From positions 1-33,647 of the forward strand of contig JAIEOW010000202.1 of NCBI GenBank assembly GCA_019750095.1: 33,647 nt of DNA, read 5' to 3'. This document shows positions 9,096 through 17,964 of this stretch, piece by piece; the stretch's first letter is position 1; each line of letters opens with the position of its first letter. The stretch comes from Phycisphaerales bacterium. GTDB lineage: Bacteria > Planctomycetota > Phycisphaerae > Phycisphaerales > UBA1924. Made by a program: the position numbers and the translations under genes. A model generated the notes under the pieces. That model saw only the letters and a program-made list of their open reading frames with translations, ran no database searches and was not told the origin of the DNA.

Positions 9096-12000
9096 CGCTC
9101 CGTCTCGATGAACCGGCGTGGCTGTTGGGCCTGCTGCTGATGATCCCCGCGGCGATCGTGGCTGTGCGATGCTTCTCGGCGATGTCTTCACCGCGACGAT
9201 GGTCGTCGATCATCATCCGCACGCTGCTGCTGGCATGTCTGCTTCTGCTGCTGGCAGGAGTGACGCTTGTCTCCAGGACCGATCGCGTCGCCGTCGTCGC
9301 GGTCATGGATGTCTCAGGCTCGGTCAACAAGTTCTTCTCGCCGCCCCTCGGGCCTGACAACACACAACAGACCCTTGCTCAGGCCGCGACGCGGCTGCTG
9401 AACGAAAGCTCAGCGAATCGACGCAGCGGCGATCTGCTCGGCGCGATCGCGTTTGCGAGCGAGCCTCGCGCACTGGTTCCGCTGTCTGCGGGTCGGCTGA
9501 CGCTCCCGGAACTCGACGGTGCCGTGGATCGCAGCGAATCCGACTCGGGCACGAATGCTGAACGCGCTCTTCGACTCGCCGCGGCGATGGTGCCGCCCGA
9601 CGCCGCCGGCCGAATCGTGCTCTTCTCCGACGGCGTCTTCACCGCGGGGGACGCCCAGAGCGCCGCGCGTGCCGTCGCGGCGCGTGAGTCCCTCGCACCC
9701 GGTGCAGCCGACGATGCCCGCTCCCGCATCCCGATCGACGTCGTGCCCCTGAACTACGCGGCGAACCAAGAGTCGTTTGTTGAGTCTGTTGACGCCCCGC
9801 CCACCGCTCCCGCCGGCGCGACGGTCAGCATCCGCGTCGCGCTCCGCTCCAGCTCGCCCACATCCGGCACGCTCTCGCTCATGCACGAGGGCACTGAGCT
9901 CGATATCAACGGCTCATCTCCGGGCCTCTCCCGCACTCTCTCCATACCCGCCGGAAATCACATCGAAGTGGTCAGCGTCCCACTTCCTTCGGGGCGCGTG
10001 CATCGCTTCACCGCCGTCTGGCAGCCCGATGGGCCCGACGCGATAACCACCAATAACCGCGCCGAGGCCTTCACCATTTCACCAGGCCGCGGCTCGGTGC
10101 TTGTGGTCGATGGCGTCTCGGGCGCAAGACCCGGCGGCCCGGGCGAGGTCCTTCCCCGCACACTCGCGCAGGCCGGCATCGAAGTACAGACCATCGCGCC
10201 CGACGGCGTCCGCGCGGATCTTCTCTGGCTCCAGCAGTTTGATCTCGTCATTCTCCAGAACGTGCCCGCAGAGGCCATCGCGCGACCCGCACACGCCACG
10301 CTCGCTTCTGGTGTCACACAACTCGGCATCGGGCTCATCATGGTCGGCGGCCCCGACTCCTTCGGCGCAGGTGGGTGGAAGGGCTCGGCCATCGAACCCA
10401 TCCTTCCCGTCAAGCTCGATCTGCCGGAGCGCCTCATCACCCCCGCCGCCGCGCTCGTGCTCGTCATCGACAACTCCGGATCGATGAATCGCTCCGTCCT
10501 CGGCTCGCCGCGCACCCAGCAGCAGATCGCCAACGACGGCGCAGCCATCGCCGTCGAGAGCATGGACAAGACCGATCTCATCGGCGTCATCACCTTCAAC
10601 AACGACTTCACCATCGAGCGACGCCTCGAACGCAACAGTGATCCGAAGCAGCTCGCCAAGCTCATCCGCTCTATCAGTGCCGATGGCGGGACCAACCTTC
10701 CCCCCGCGCTCGACGCCGCCCATCGCCAGCTCAAGCCCGCCAAGGCCGACATCAAGCACATCATCGTGCTCTCCGACGGCGTGTCTCAAGGCAAGGAAGC
10801 GCTCGCCGACATGGCCGTCGCCATCGCTCGCGACGGAATCAAGGTCTCCACCATCGCCATCGGCGACGCCGCCGACGCCGGTGGCATGTCGGAGATCGCG
10901 CAGCTCGGCGGCGGCGAGTTCTATCGCGTGATCGACCCAACTCTGCTCCCGCGTGTGCTGCTCAAGGCCGTACGCATCGTGCGCACGCCGCTCATCCGCG
11001 AAGGACCGTTCACTCCGGCGATACTCCCAACGGGCTCGCCGATCATGGACGGCCTGCCGCTGCCGCTCCCGCCGCTGAACGGCCTCGTGCTCACGCAACC
11101 GCGACCCGAGCCGACGATCGTCTATCCCCTCGCCACCCCACCAAGCTCTTCGTCCACTGACGCGTCAAGCGGAGGCGAGCCAGTGCTCGGCTATTGGAAC
11201 GTCGGCGTCGGCCGCGTCGCCGCGTTCACCTCCGACGCGCACAAGTGGGCCGGCCCCTGGATCAATAGCCCAACCTACGCGCGATTCTGGACCCAACTCG
11301 CCCGCACCGTCGCGCGTGCCCCGACCGACCGCACGCAAACCCTCACCGCCGAGATCGCCGGCTCCGCCATCAACTCCGCCACAATCGGCGGCGATCGCCT
11401 CACCATCCGGCTCGACTCCTCGCGCGATGCAAACACCACCGAGCCCGAGCCGCTCAGCATCCCCGGCACCCTCTACGCACCCGACGGCACATCCACCGAC
11501 ATCCGCCTCGCCCAGATCGGCCCGGGCCAGTACGAAGCCGTCGCCCCCGCGCGCACGCCCGGCACCTACGTCGTCACGCTCCTCCCGCGCACCGGAGCAA
11601 CGCCCGCACCGATCGTCGCAGGCGTCGTCAAACCCGCCGGAGTCGAGTTCCGTCGCCTCTCTTCCGACGAGCCCGCGCTCCGCCGCCTCGCCGAGACCTC
11701 AGGCGGCCGCATCATCCCACTCGCCCAGCCCACACCCACCGCAAGCTCGCCACTCGACCTCTTCTCGCGCGATGATCTCCGCCCTGCTGAAGCGCGCACG
11801 CCGCTCTTGAATCTCCTGCTGATCGCCGCCGCGGTGCTCTTTCTGCTCGATGTCGCAACACGTCGCATCGCGTGGGATCGGTTGATCAGCCGCGAGTTCG
11901 GAGCCGAGCTCTCCCGCGAAGCCGCCTCCGCCATGCGCGATCGCACCGCCCAGGCCCAGGCCGCGATCGATCGCCTCCGCACGCCATCACGTCCGCCAGC

Positions 12001-12286
12001 GACCGCAAGCGTCACCGATTCACCCACAGAATCACCCACCACACAGCCAACCATCCCCGGCCCCCTTGGTGATGCCGACGCCAAACGCATCCGCGAAGAA
12101 CAAGCCGCAAGACGTCGCCAGGCCCGCGAGCAAGCCCGCCAGCCACACACCCCCGCCCCCCCCTCCCCCAAAACACCAGCCACTCCGCCACCCACCCCCA
12201 CCCCAACCGCCGTCGAATCACCCACCAGCGAACCCGGTCTCCTCGCCGCCAAACGCCGCGCCCAGCAGAAGATGCGTGACGAATAG
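9092..12286 (+). CDS. membrane protein with two vWA domains around a GATase-like domain
   Basis: A 1064-residue protein beginning at a GTG that overlaps the preceding stop (GTGA). Two membrane helices lie at about 10-30 and 40-62. The first vWA domain follows, with metal motif DVSGS (D73) and FSDG. A beta-rich region leads to a glutamine-amidotransferase-like Rossmann segment (about 335-445: SVLVVDG, FDLVILQNVPAE, GLIMVGG). The second vWA domain has DNSGSM (D460), GGTNLPPAL and LSDG (about 452-620). A further domain, a late helix (about 905-925) and a Pro-rich tail complete it. Both metal (MIDAS) motifs look intact. The layout matches large vWA proteins common in planctomycetes, where they occur with BatA- and MoxR-type partners. 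Role in surface or complex assembly is inference. Confidence 0.85.
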   Translation: MTLRLDEPAWLLGLLLMIPAAIVAVRCFSAMSSPRRWSSIIIRTLLLACLLLLLAGVTLVSRTDRVAVVAVMDVSGSVNKFFSPPLGPDNTQQTLAQAATRLLNESSANRRSGDLLGAIAFASEPRALVPLSAGRLTLPELDGAVDRSESDSGTNAERALRLAAAMVPPDAAGRIVLFSDGVFTAGDAQSAARAVAARESLAPGAADDARSRIPIDVVPLNYAANQESFVESVDAPPTAPAGATVSIRVALRSSSPTSGTLSLMHEGTELDINGSSPGLSRTLSIPAGNHIEVVSVPLPSGRVHRFTAVWQPDGPDAITTNNRAEAFTISPGRGSVLVVDGVSGARPGGPGEVLPRTLAQAGIEVQTIAPDGVRADLLWLQQFDLVILQNVPAEAIARPAHATLASGVTQLGIGLIMVGGPDSFGAGGWKGSAIEPILPVKLDLPERLITPAAALVLVIDNSGSMNRSVLGSPRTQQQIANDGAAIAVESMDKTDLIGVITFNNDFTIERRLERNSDPKQLAKLIRSISADGGTNLPPALDAAHRQLKPAKADIKHIIVLSDGVSQGKEALADMAVAIARDGIKVSTIAIGDAADAGGMSEIAQLGGGEFYRVIDPTLLPRVLLKAVRIVRTPLIREGPFTPAILPTGSPIMDGLPLPLPPLNGLVLTQPRPEPTIVYPLATPPSSSSTDASSGGEPVLGYWNVGVGRVAAFTSDAHKWAGPWINSPTYARFWTQLARTVARAPTDRTQTLTAEIAGSAINSATIGGDRLTIRLDSSRDANTTEPEPLSIPGTLYAPDGTSTDIRLAQIGPGQYEAVAPARTPGTYVVTLLPRTGATPAPIVAGVVKPAGVEFRRLSSDEPALRRLAETSGGRIIPLAQPTPTASSPLDLFSRDDLRPAEARTPLLNLLLIAAAVLFLLDVATRRIAWDRLISREFGAELSREAASAMRDRTAQAQAAIDRLRTPSRPPATASVTDSPTESPTTQPTIPGPLGDADAKRIREEQAARRRQAREQARQPHTPAPPSPKTPATPPPTPTPTAVESPTSEPGLLAAKRRAQQKMRDE

Positions 12287-12355
12287 TGCTCGTCGCCTAC
12301 GCCCATCGGGCGGCACATTTCCCACTTCCACTCCACCAACTCCGTACCCTCTGGC

Positions 12356-13684
12356 ATGCCTCCCTCCGACTGGCGCACCCAGCTCCAACTCGTCGACGAC
12401 CTGATGAAAGCCGTCAGTCTCGAGACCGACGCGCAATCGCTCGTCCGCACATATGCCAAGGGCGTCCGCGCGCTGTTTCATTCTGACAACGTGGTGTCGA
12501 TCTCACGCCGCGATCTCGACGCTCCCTGGTACCGCATCACCCGCTCACGCCGGTGGGAGCACGAGATCAATCCCTGGCAGCAGCGTGATCAGCTCCCCAT
12601 CCTCTCCGGCGGCCTCTTCGGCGAGTGGCTGTACGAAGGGAAGGCCCAGTTCATCGAGCACTTCGACGTCGACGAGGACGACCCCGCGTTCTTCCATCTC
12701 AAGGACCTCCACGCCGCCTTCGTCATGCCCCAGTACGACCTCGGCCAGGCGGTAAACATGACCGTGCTCTTCTGGAAAGACGCTTCCGGCGTCGATGTGA
12801 ACCAGATCCCAAACGCCCACTGGCAGGGCAATCTCTTCGGCCGCACCACCCACAATCTCGTTCTGCGTCAGCAGCTCGCCACCGCCTATCAGGAACTCGA
12901 CCGCGAGCTTCAGGTCGTCGGCGCGATGCAGCGCTCACTGCTCCCGCAAGAGCTCCCCGACATCGACGGCTACGAGCTCGCCGCTGAGTATCGCACCTCA
13001 GCGCGCGCCGGCGGCGATCTCTACGACCTCTTTCCGCTCCCGAACGGGTGCTGGGGGCTCTTCATCGCCGACGTCTCTGGCCACGGCGTCCCCGCCGCCG
13101 TCATCATGGCCATCACCCACGCCCTCGCCCACGCCCATCCGGGCCCGCCCAATCCGCCTGGCGAAGTGCTCGCGTTTCTCAATCGCAAGCTCACCATCGA
13201 GTACACCTCGCGCACGCCGAGCTTCGTCACGGCGTTCTACGCCGTGCTCGATCCCAAGACGCGCACGCTCCGCTACTCGAGCGCCGGCCACCCGCCGCCG
13301 CGACTTGTGCGAGCGGGGAGCGAGTCCAACACGAGCGCGTCAATGGACCCGATCGTCCACGCTCTCGATGGTCAGCGCGGCCTGCCCCTAGGCATCATGG
13401 CCGACGAGCACTACCACGACTCGACCGTCCAACTCCATCGCGGCGACCATCTGCTCATGTACACCGACGGCCTTTCCGAGGCCTTCAACCCAAAGAATCA
13501 ACTCTTCGGGTTTGAACGCCTCGACGAAACCCTGCGTGCATGGTCAGCGGCTCAGGCGACGTCAGACCATCAGGCTTCGATGGCGCGGGAAGTCATCGAT
13601 GCCGTGCTCAACGCTGTCGCCGCCTTCGCCGAGGGCCGCCCGCCGAACGATGATCAGACCATGCTCGCGCTCCGGGTGAAGTGA
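12356..13684 (+). CDS. SpoIIE/RsbU-type PP2C protein phosphatase with GAF-like N-terminus
   Basis: A 442-residue protein. Residues about 10-175 look like a GAF-type sensor domain. A short helix (ATAYQELDRELQVVGAMQRSLLP) is the typical linker. The PP2C/SpoIIE phosphatase domain spans about 190-440 and keeps the metal-binding and core motifs: RAGGDLYDLF (D221), IADVSGHGVPAAVIMA, YSSAGHPPPRL, LLMYTDGLSEAF and the terminal NDDQTML. Such enzymes remove phosphate from Ser/Thr on regulators such as anti-sigma antagonists. No antagonist or anti-sigma kinase gene is nearby. It lies 69 bases after the vWA gene on the same strand. A TACCCT box ends 5 bases before the ATG and no RBS is seen, so the transcript may be leaderless. 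Confidence 0.9.
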   Translation: MPPSDWRTQLQLVDDLMKAVSLETDAQSLVRTYAKGVRALFHSDNVVSISRRDLDAPWYRITRSRRWEHEINPWQQRDQLPILSGGLFGEWLYEGKAQFIEHFDVDEDDPAFFHLKDLHAAFVMPQYDLGQAVNMTVLFWKDASGVDVNQIPNAHWQGNLFGRTTHNLVLRQQLATAYQELDRELQVVGAMQRSLLPQELPDIDGYELAAEYRTSARAGGDLYDLFPLPNGCWGLFIADVSGHGVPAAVIMAITHALAHAHPGPPNPPGEVLAFLNRKLTIEYTSRTPSFVTAFYAVLDPKTRTLRYSSAGHPPPRLVRAGSESNTSASMDPIVHALDGQRGLPLGIMADEHYHDSTVQLHRGDHLLMYTDGLSEAFNPKNQLFGFERLDETLRAWSAAQATSDHQASMAREVIDAVLNAVAAFAEGRPPNDDQTMLALRVK

Positions 13685-13716
13685 GTCACTCTAGGATTTC
13701 GGGGGCTCGGTTTCCG

Positions 13717-14847
13717 CTATGGCTGCGAGATTCGTGCTCGCAGCTGCTCGCAACGCAAGAGTGCCTCTGTGCGTCTCTCGGGGTCGGTAACGAACTGAAT
13801 AAGTCGTTCACATGCGACGAGTGAAGCGGAGGGACTGCCGTGGTTCTCGCCGCTTTCCATCAGGGCGAGGACGCCTTTCTCCATGTGCGCGAGATCGGTA
13901 GCTGTTAGACGTTGCACTTCAGGATGCTTGGTTTCAAGCCACGTCGCACCATGAGCGTCGATCAGATCCAGAAGTCGGAAAGCGGTTTCGTACACCAGGG
14001 GATAGTTTCCTACGGCCAATGCTTGTTCGATTAGAAACTCGCCGACTGAGAATCTTTGTTGAAAGCTCTCGATTTCCGGGTCGTCAAAGAGTTCACGAAC
14101 GAGTTCAACTCTTTGCGGCCCGCTGAGTGTGCCCACATCGCAGGAGATTTTTTTGAGACGTAGCGTGACGGCTTCGCCCGTTGCGGCTCCGTACTTGGGA
14201 TACTGGTTGAGAAAAGTCTCAATGGTGGAAGAAATCTCGGCACACTGACTCGAAGAGGTCAACAACGCGATTCTGTTCAGAAACGCTGATTGTCGCGTTC
14301 TGGCGGGAAAGGGCGTGGTCTGATCATTGATGATTCGATCGCAGACCTGTAGTGCTTGGGCGGTAAAACCGGTCAGATGCAGAATGGCAGCGAACTGGTT
14401 GACACCGCTTGCATAGGTTGCATAGCCCTCCGACTTGAGAACAGGATGAGCATCGTAGACAGCGAGTTGATTCGAGAAAGAGATTCCTGCCCCATTGAGG
14501 TCGCCTCGCGCCCACAGATACTGACCTTTCATTCTCCAAGCCTCAGATGTATCGAAAGGCGACTCTGAAGCGGAGAGCAGTTGATCGAGCGCCTGGATAG
14601 CTTCTAAGTGCGAGTCAAGGCCAGCAAATCGAGACGAAATCATTCGTATTCGCTCACCAAAGCCGGTCACGTTTCCGGCCTGCATGGCATACGCGCTCAC
14701 CAGTTGAGTTCGCCAGTGCAGCAACGCGGAGTCTCGCTCGGGGTTGCTCGGCGGCTGTGCAATCGCGACTGAGCAGTACCCGGCCAAGATGCCAAGCACG
14801 AAGATGAGGCCCTCGAAAGAGAAGGCGCGCGTGTGATTGCGGATCAT
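13717..14847 (-). CDS. secreted helical-repeat protein, function unknown
   Basis: A 376-residue protein. The ATG at 14847 has AGGAGA about 8 bases upstream. Residues 1-30 form a signal peptide (basic start, FEGLIFVLGILAGYCSVAIA, then Q). The mature part is alpha-helical with short repeating units that resemble degenerate TPRs (for example WRMKGQYLWARGDLNGAGISFSNQ). I cannot name a family. GC is visibly lower than in neighbouring genes: 29 of 60 bases in 14221-14280 and 34 of 60 in 14161-14220, against 42 of 60 in 12961-13020. It follows the Cys-rich gene on the same strand after 113 bases, and the two may have arrived together. Confidence 0.75.
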   Translation of the reverse strand: MIRNHTRAFSFEGLIFVLGILAGYCSVAIAQPPSNPERDSALLHWRTQLVSAYAMQAGNVTGFGERIRMISSRFAGLDSHLEAIQALDQLLSASESPFDTSEAWRMKGQYLWARGDLNGAGISFSNQLAVYDAHPVLKSEGYATYASGVNQFAAILHLTGFTAQALQVCDRIINDQTTPFPARTRQSAFLNRIALLTSSSQCAEISSTIETFLNQYPKYGAATGEAVTLRLKKISCDVGTLSGPQRVELVRELFDDPEIESFQQRFSVGEFLIEQALAVGNYPLVYETAFRLLDLIDAHGATWLETKHPEVQRLTATDLAHMEKGVLALMESGENHGSPSASLVACERLIQFVTDPERRTEALLRCEQLRARISQP

Positions 14848-14889
14848 GAACGTCTCCTAGGAAATCCACGTCAAAATGGATTGATCGAG

Positions 14890-14914
14890 GCAGTCCTCAA
14901 ACCTCGCGGACTGC
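14890..14914 (-). terminator. hairpin between two low-GC genes
   Basis: A perfect 7-bp inverted repeat GCAGTCC / GGACTGC with an 11-nt loop, in the 113-base gap after the Cys-rich gene and before the helical-repeat gene. There is no T-run directly after it on the minus strand, so it could be a weak terminator, an attenuator or an operator. I see nothing else in this gap except the AGGAGA RBS of the next gene. Confidence 0.35.
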
Positions 14915-14960
14915 TTGGAAAACCAGCGTCAAGCCCCCGTTTACGGACAGCCTCTAGTCA

Positions 14961-15794
14961 CTAACCGATGCACCCACAGACAGGCAGGACCCCGGTAGGG
15001 ATGTCATCGCAGGGCGGCATGGGCGTGCCACACGGTTTTGAGAACGGACGATCATCACCTTGAGGAAGAGGTGGAATCACGATCACTCCCCCCACGGTTT
15101 TCCCGGGGCAAGGCGGATAGACAGTGTTCAAGAAAACAACGGACTCACCCAAAGAACGAGCACTTGCGGAAGCCTTCTGAACGCCGCATCGCGTGATTGC
15201 CGTTACGTTGTGGCCGTTGATGGTATCGAAGTAGCGCCAATTCGCCACCGTTTCAGCAACCTCCCAAGTCGCTCGGATACTGCGGTTCTGCCATCGCGCC
15301 TGCACACCATGTGCCCAACAATCATGCGGCGCAACATTCAAAGAAATTTCATCCATGCTCTCAGTGCATCCACTGAGCTTTCCCCCGAGCTCCACCGAAA
15401 CCCCAAGTTTTGCGAAGAGGCCTGGAAGAACTCCGGCGGCAACAGTGGCGGAAACTTTTCCGTTGACTTCCCAGCATCGCTGGACTTTTTCGCCTGTCTT
15501 GACGGTTTGAGGTAAACAGGTCCGTCGCAGGTTTGAGTTGCAGTTTGGTGAGTAAAAGCAGTTGCACGCAGTGTTCCAAGCCCAAGGCGACTGCCGCTTG
15601 TCGGTTGCTACCTCTGAGAATCGAATATCCTCAACGACGTCATAGGCAATGTTGGTTCGAACCCACCCAGCCGGATCGAAATTGGGCGGTCCCGGCTGAC
15701 ACGGAATCAGGACAGACTGGGCATTGGCAGGAGAAATGCTGGTCGCGAAAGAGACAAGTAACGAGATCAACGCGGCCGCAAATCGAACGATCAT
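14961..15794 (-). CDS. secreted cysteine-rich protein, function unknown
   Basis: A 277-residue protein. The frame is open to a TTG at 15938, but the ATG at 15794 is chosen because it starts a clean signal peptide (MIVRFAAALISLLVSF...ANA, cleavage before Q) and because a promoter lies inside the upstream extension. The mature protein holds 14 cysteines, an even number, several in close pairs (ACNC near the start, CGC at the C-terminus), which suggests disulfide bonds outside the cytoplasm. The centre includes a small hydrophobic segment (VSATVAAGVLPGLFAKLGVSVELGG written here only in part: AAGVLPGLFAKLGV). No known family is recognised. Its GC is lower than that of the flanking ychF and vWA genes. 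Confidence 0.7.
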   Translation of the reverse strand: MIVRFAAALISLLVSFATSISPANAQSVLIPCQPGPPNFDPAGWVRTNIAYDVVEDIRFSEVATDKRQSPWAWNTACNCFYSPNCNSNLRRTCLPQTVKTGEKVQRCWEVNGKVSATVAAGVLPGLFAKLGVSVELGGKLSGCTESMDEISLNVAPHDCWAHGVQARWQNRSIRATWEVAETVANWRYFDTINGHNVTAITRCGVQKASASARSLGESVVFLNTVYPPCPGKTVGGVIVIPPLPQGDDRPFSKPCGTPMPPCDDIPTGVLPVCGCIG

Positions 15795-15843
15795 GGTGAC
15801 ACCCCGTCGGAGAGTTTTTGGCCTGATTCGGAGGGCTCTGCAG

Positions 15844-15872
15844 AAGCTACCACATTCCGAGAACTCTGTCAA
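15844..15872 (-). promoter_or_regulatory. sigma-70-type promoter for the Cys-rich gene
   Basis: On the minus strand TTGACA (15872-15867) is followed after exactly 17 bases by TAGCTT (15849-15844). The -35 is perfect; the -10 keeps only the first two and the last T of TATAAT. Transcription would begin about 40 bases before the ATG at 15794, so the longer TTG-started frame would not be translated from this transcript. Confidence 0.55.
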
Positions 15873-15957
15873 GCGAGAACTTGAATTGTGAGCACTCCAA
15901 CTCGGGGAATGGCAATCAACCGCAGGGAAAGAAGTCAATCAACCGTCTGACAAGGGG

Positions 15958-17073
<1,116 letters not shown>

Positions 17074-17139
17074 CGCGTTGGGCTCCTAGGACAAATTGGG
17101 GCGGATGGTAGCCGGGCTGTGCAGGGTTCTGTGTGAAAA

Positions 17140-17964
17140 ATGAGTCGGGAGGGCAGCGCAAACACATGGGAGAGCGTTCGCACCGGTTCCTACGATGAAG
17201 CCGTGGCTCAACCCCGCAAGCTCCATGACCGGTTCTTCAAGCTCGCCAAAGAGGAGGGGTACGCGGCACGCTCGGCGTACAAACTCAAGCAGATTCAGGA
17301 CCGCCACCGCGTGATGCGACCAGGGAAGGGCGATCGGGTCTTGGACCTTGGGTGTGCGCCGGGGTCGTGGCTGCAAGTAGCGAGCGAGATCGTGTTTTCG
17401 GGGGGCACCACCAAGCGGGTTGCCTGCGTCGGGGGGATCGACCTCAAGCCCGTGAGCGCGGAGCTGCCCGCAAGCGTGCGAACGATGGTGGGCGACATCT
17501 TTCAGACCGAAGCCGCGGAGCTGCTCGCACTTGTAACGCCCGAGGGAGAGCAGCCCCGCGCGATCGATGTGCTGCTGAGCGACATGGCGCCAAGCACCGA
17601 GGGGGGCGGCGGGGGATCGGGGGATCATTTTCGATCGGTCGAACTCTGCCGGCGCGTGCTGCAACTTGCACCGTCGATCCTCAAGAGCGGTGGCAATCTG
17701 GTCATGAAGGTGCTGGAAGGCGAGGAGTATCCGGCGCTCTTGAGAGAAACGATGCGAGAGTTCGCCGAGGTCAAGGGCTTCAAGCCCGAGGCGTCGCGCG
17801 ACGTTTCACGCGAGATGTTCATCGTGGCCAAGGGATTCAAGGGAGCGCGGGCAGCGACCGATGGCAACGAGGGTCCGGTTGATCCGCACGCGATCGCCAA
17901 GCGTGCGCCTGAACCGCGGGCGGGTTGGGGTGGGCGGCCGGAGGGTGGAGGGTCACGGCGGTGA
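17140..17964 (+). CDS. rlmE: 23S rRNA 2'-O-ribose methyltransferase (RlmE/FtsJ family)
   Basis: A 274-residue SAM-dependent methyltransferase that in the family methylates the 2'-OH of a uridine in the 23S A-loop. The SAM motif is VLDLGCAPGSW. The catalytic K-D-K-E tetrad is visible: K48 (SAYKLKQ), D148 (LSDMAP), K190 (VMKVLEG) and E225 (SREMF). It is longer than the roughly 209-residue E. coli protein, with about 20 extra residues at the start, a Gly-rich loop after SDMAP (STEGGGGGSG) and a 40-residue Gly/Arg/Pro tail. Its stop overlaps the start of the next gene by 4 bases (GTGA), implying translational coupling to a vWA membrane protein, an unusual partner. Confidence 0.93.
   Translation: MSREGSANTWESVRTGSYDEAVAQPRKLHDRFFKLAKEEGYAARSAYKLKQIQDRHRVMRPGKGDRVLDLGCAPGSWLQVASEIVFSGGTTKRVACVGGIDLKPVSAELPASVRTMVGDIFQTEAAELLALVTPEGEQPRAIDVLLSDMAPSTEGGGGGSGDHFRSVELCRRVLQLAPSILKSGGNLVMKVLEGEEYPALLRETMREFAEVKGFKPEASRDVSREMFIVAKGFKGARAATDGNEGPVDPHAIAKRAPEPRAGWGGRPEGGGSRR

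Noticed and set aside
10079..11098. 339-residue open frame antisense to the double-vWA gene
   Set aside because: No motif; the plus-strand frame has vWA and GATase signatures through this stretch.
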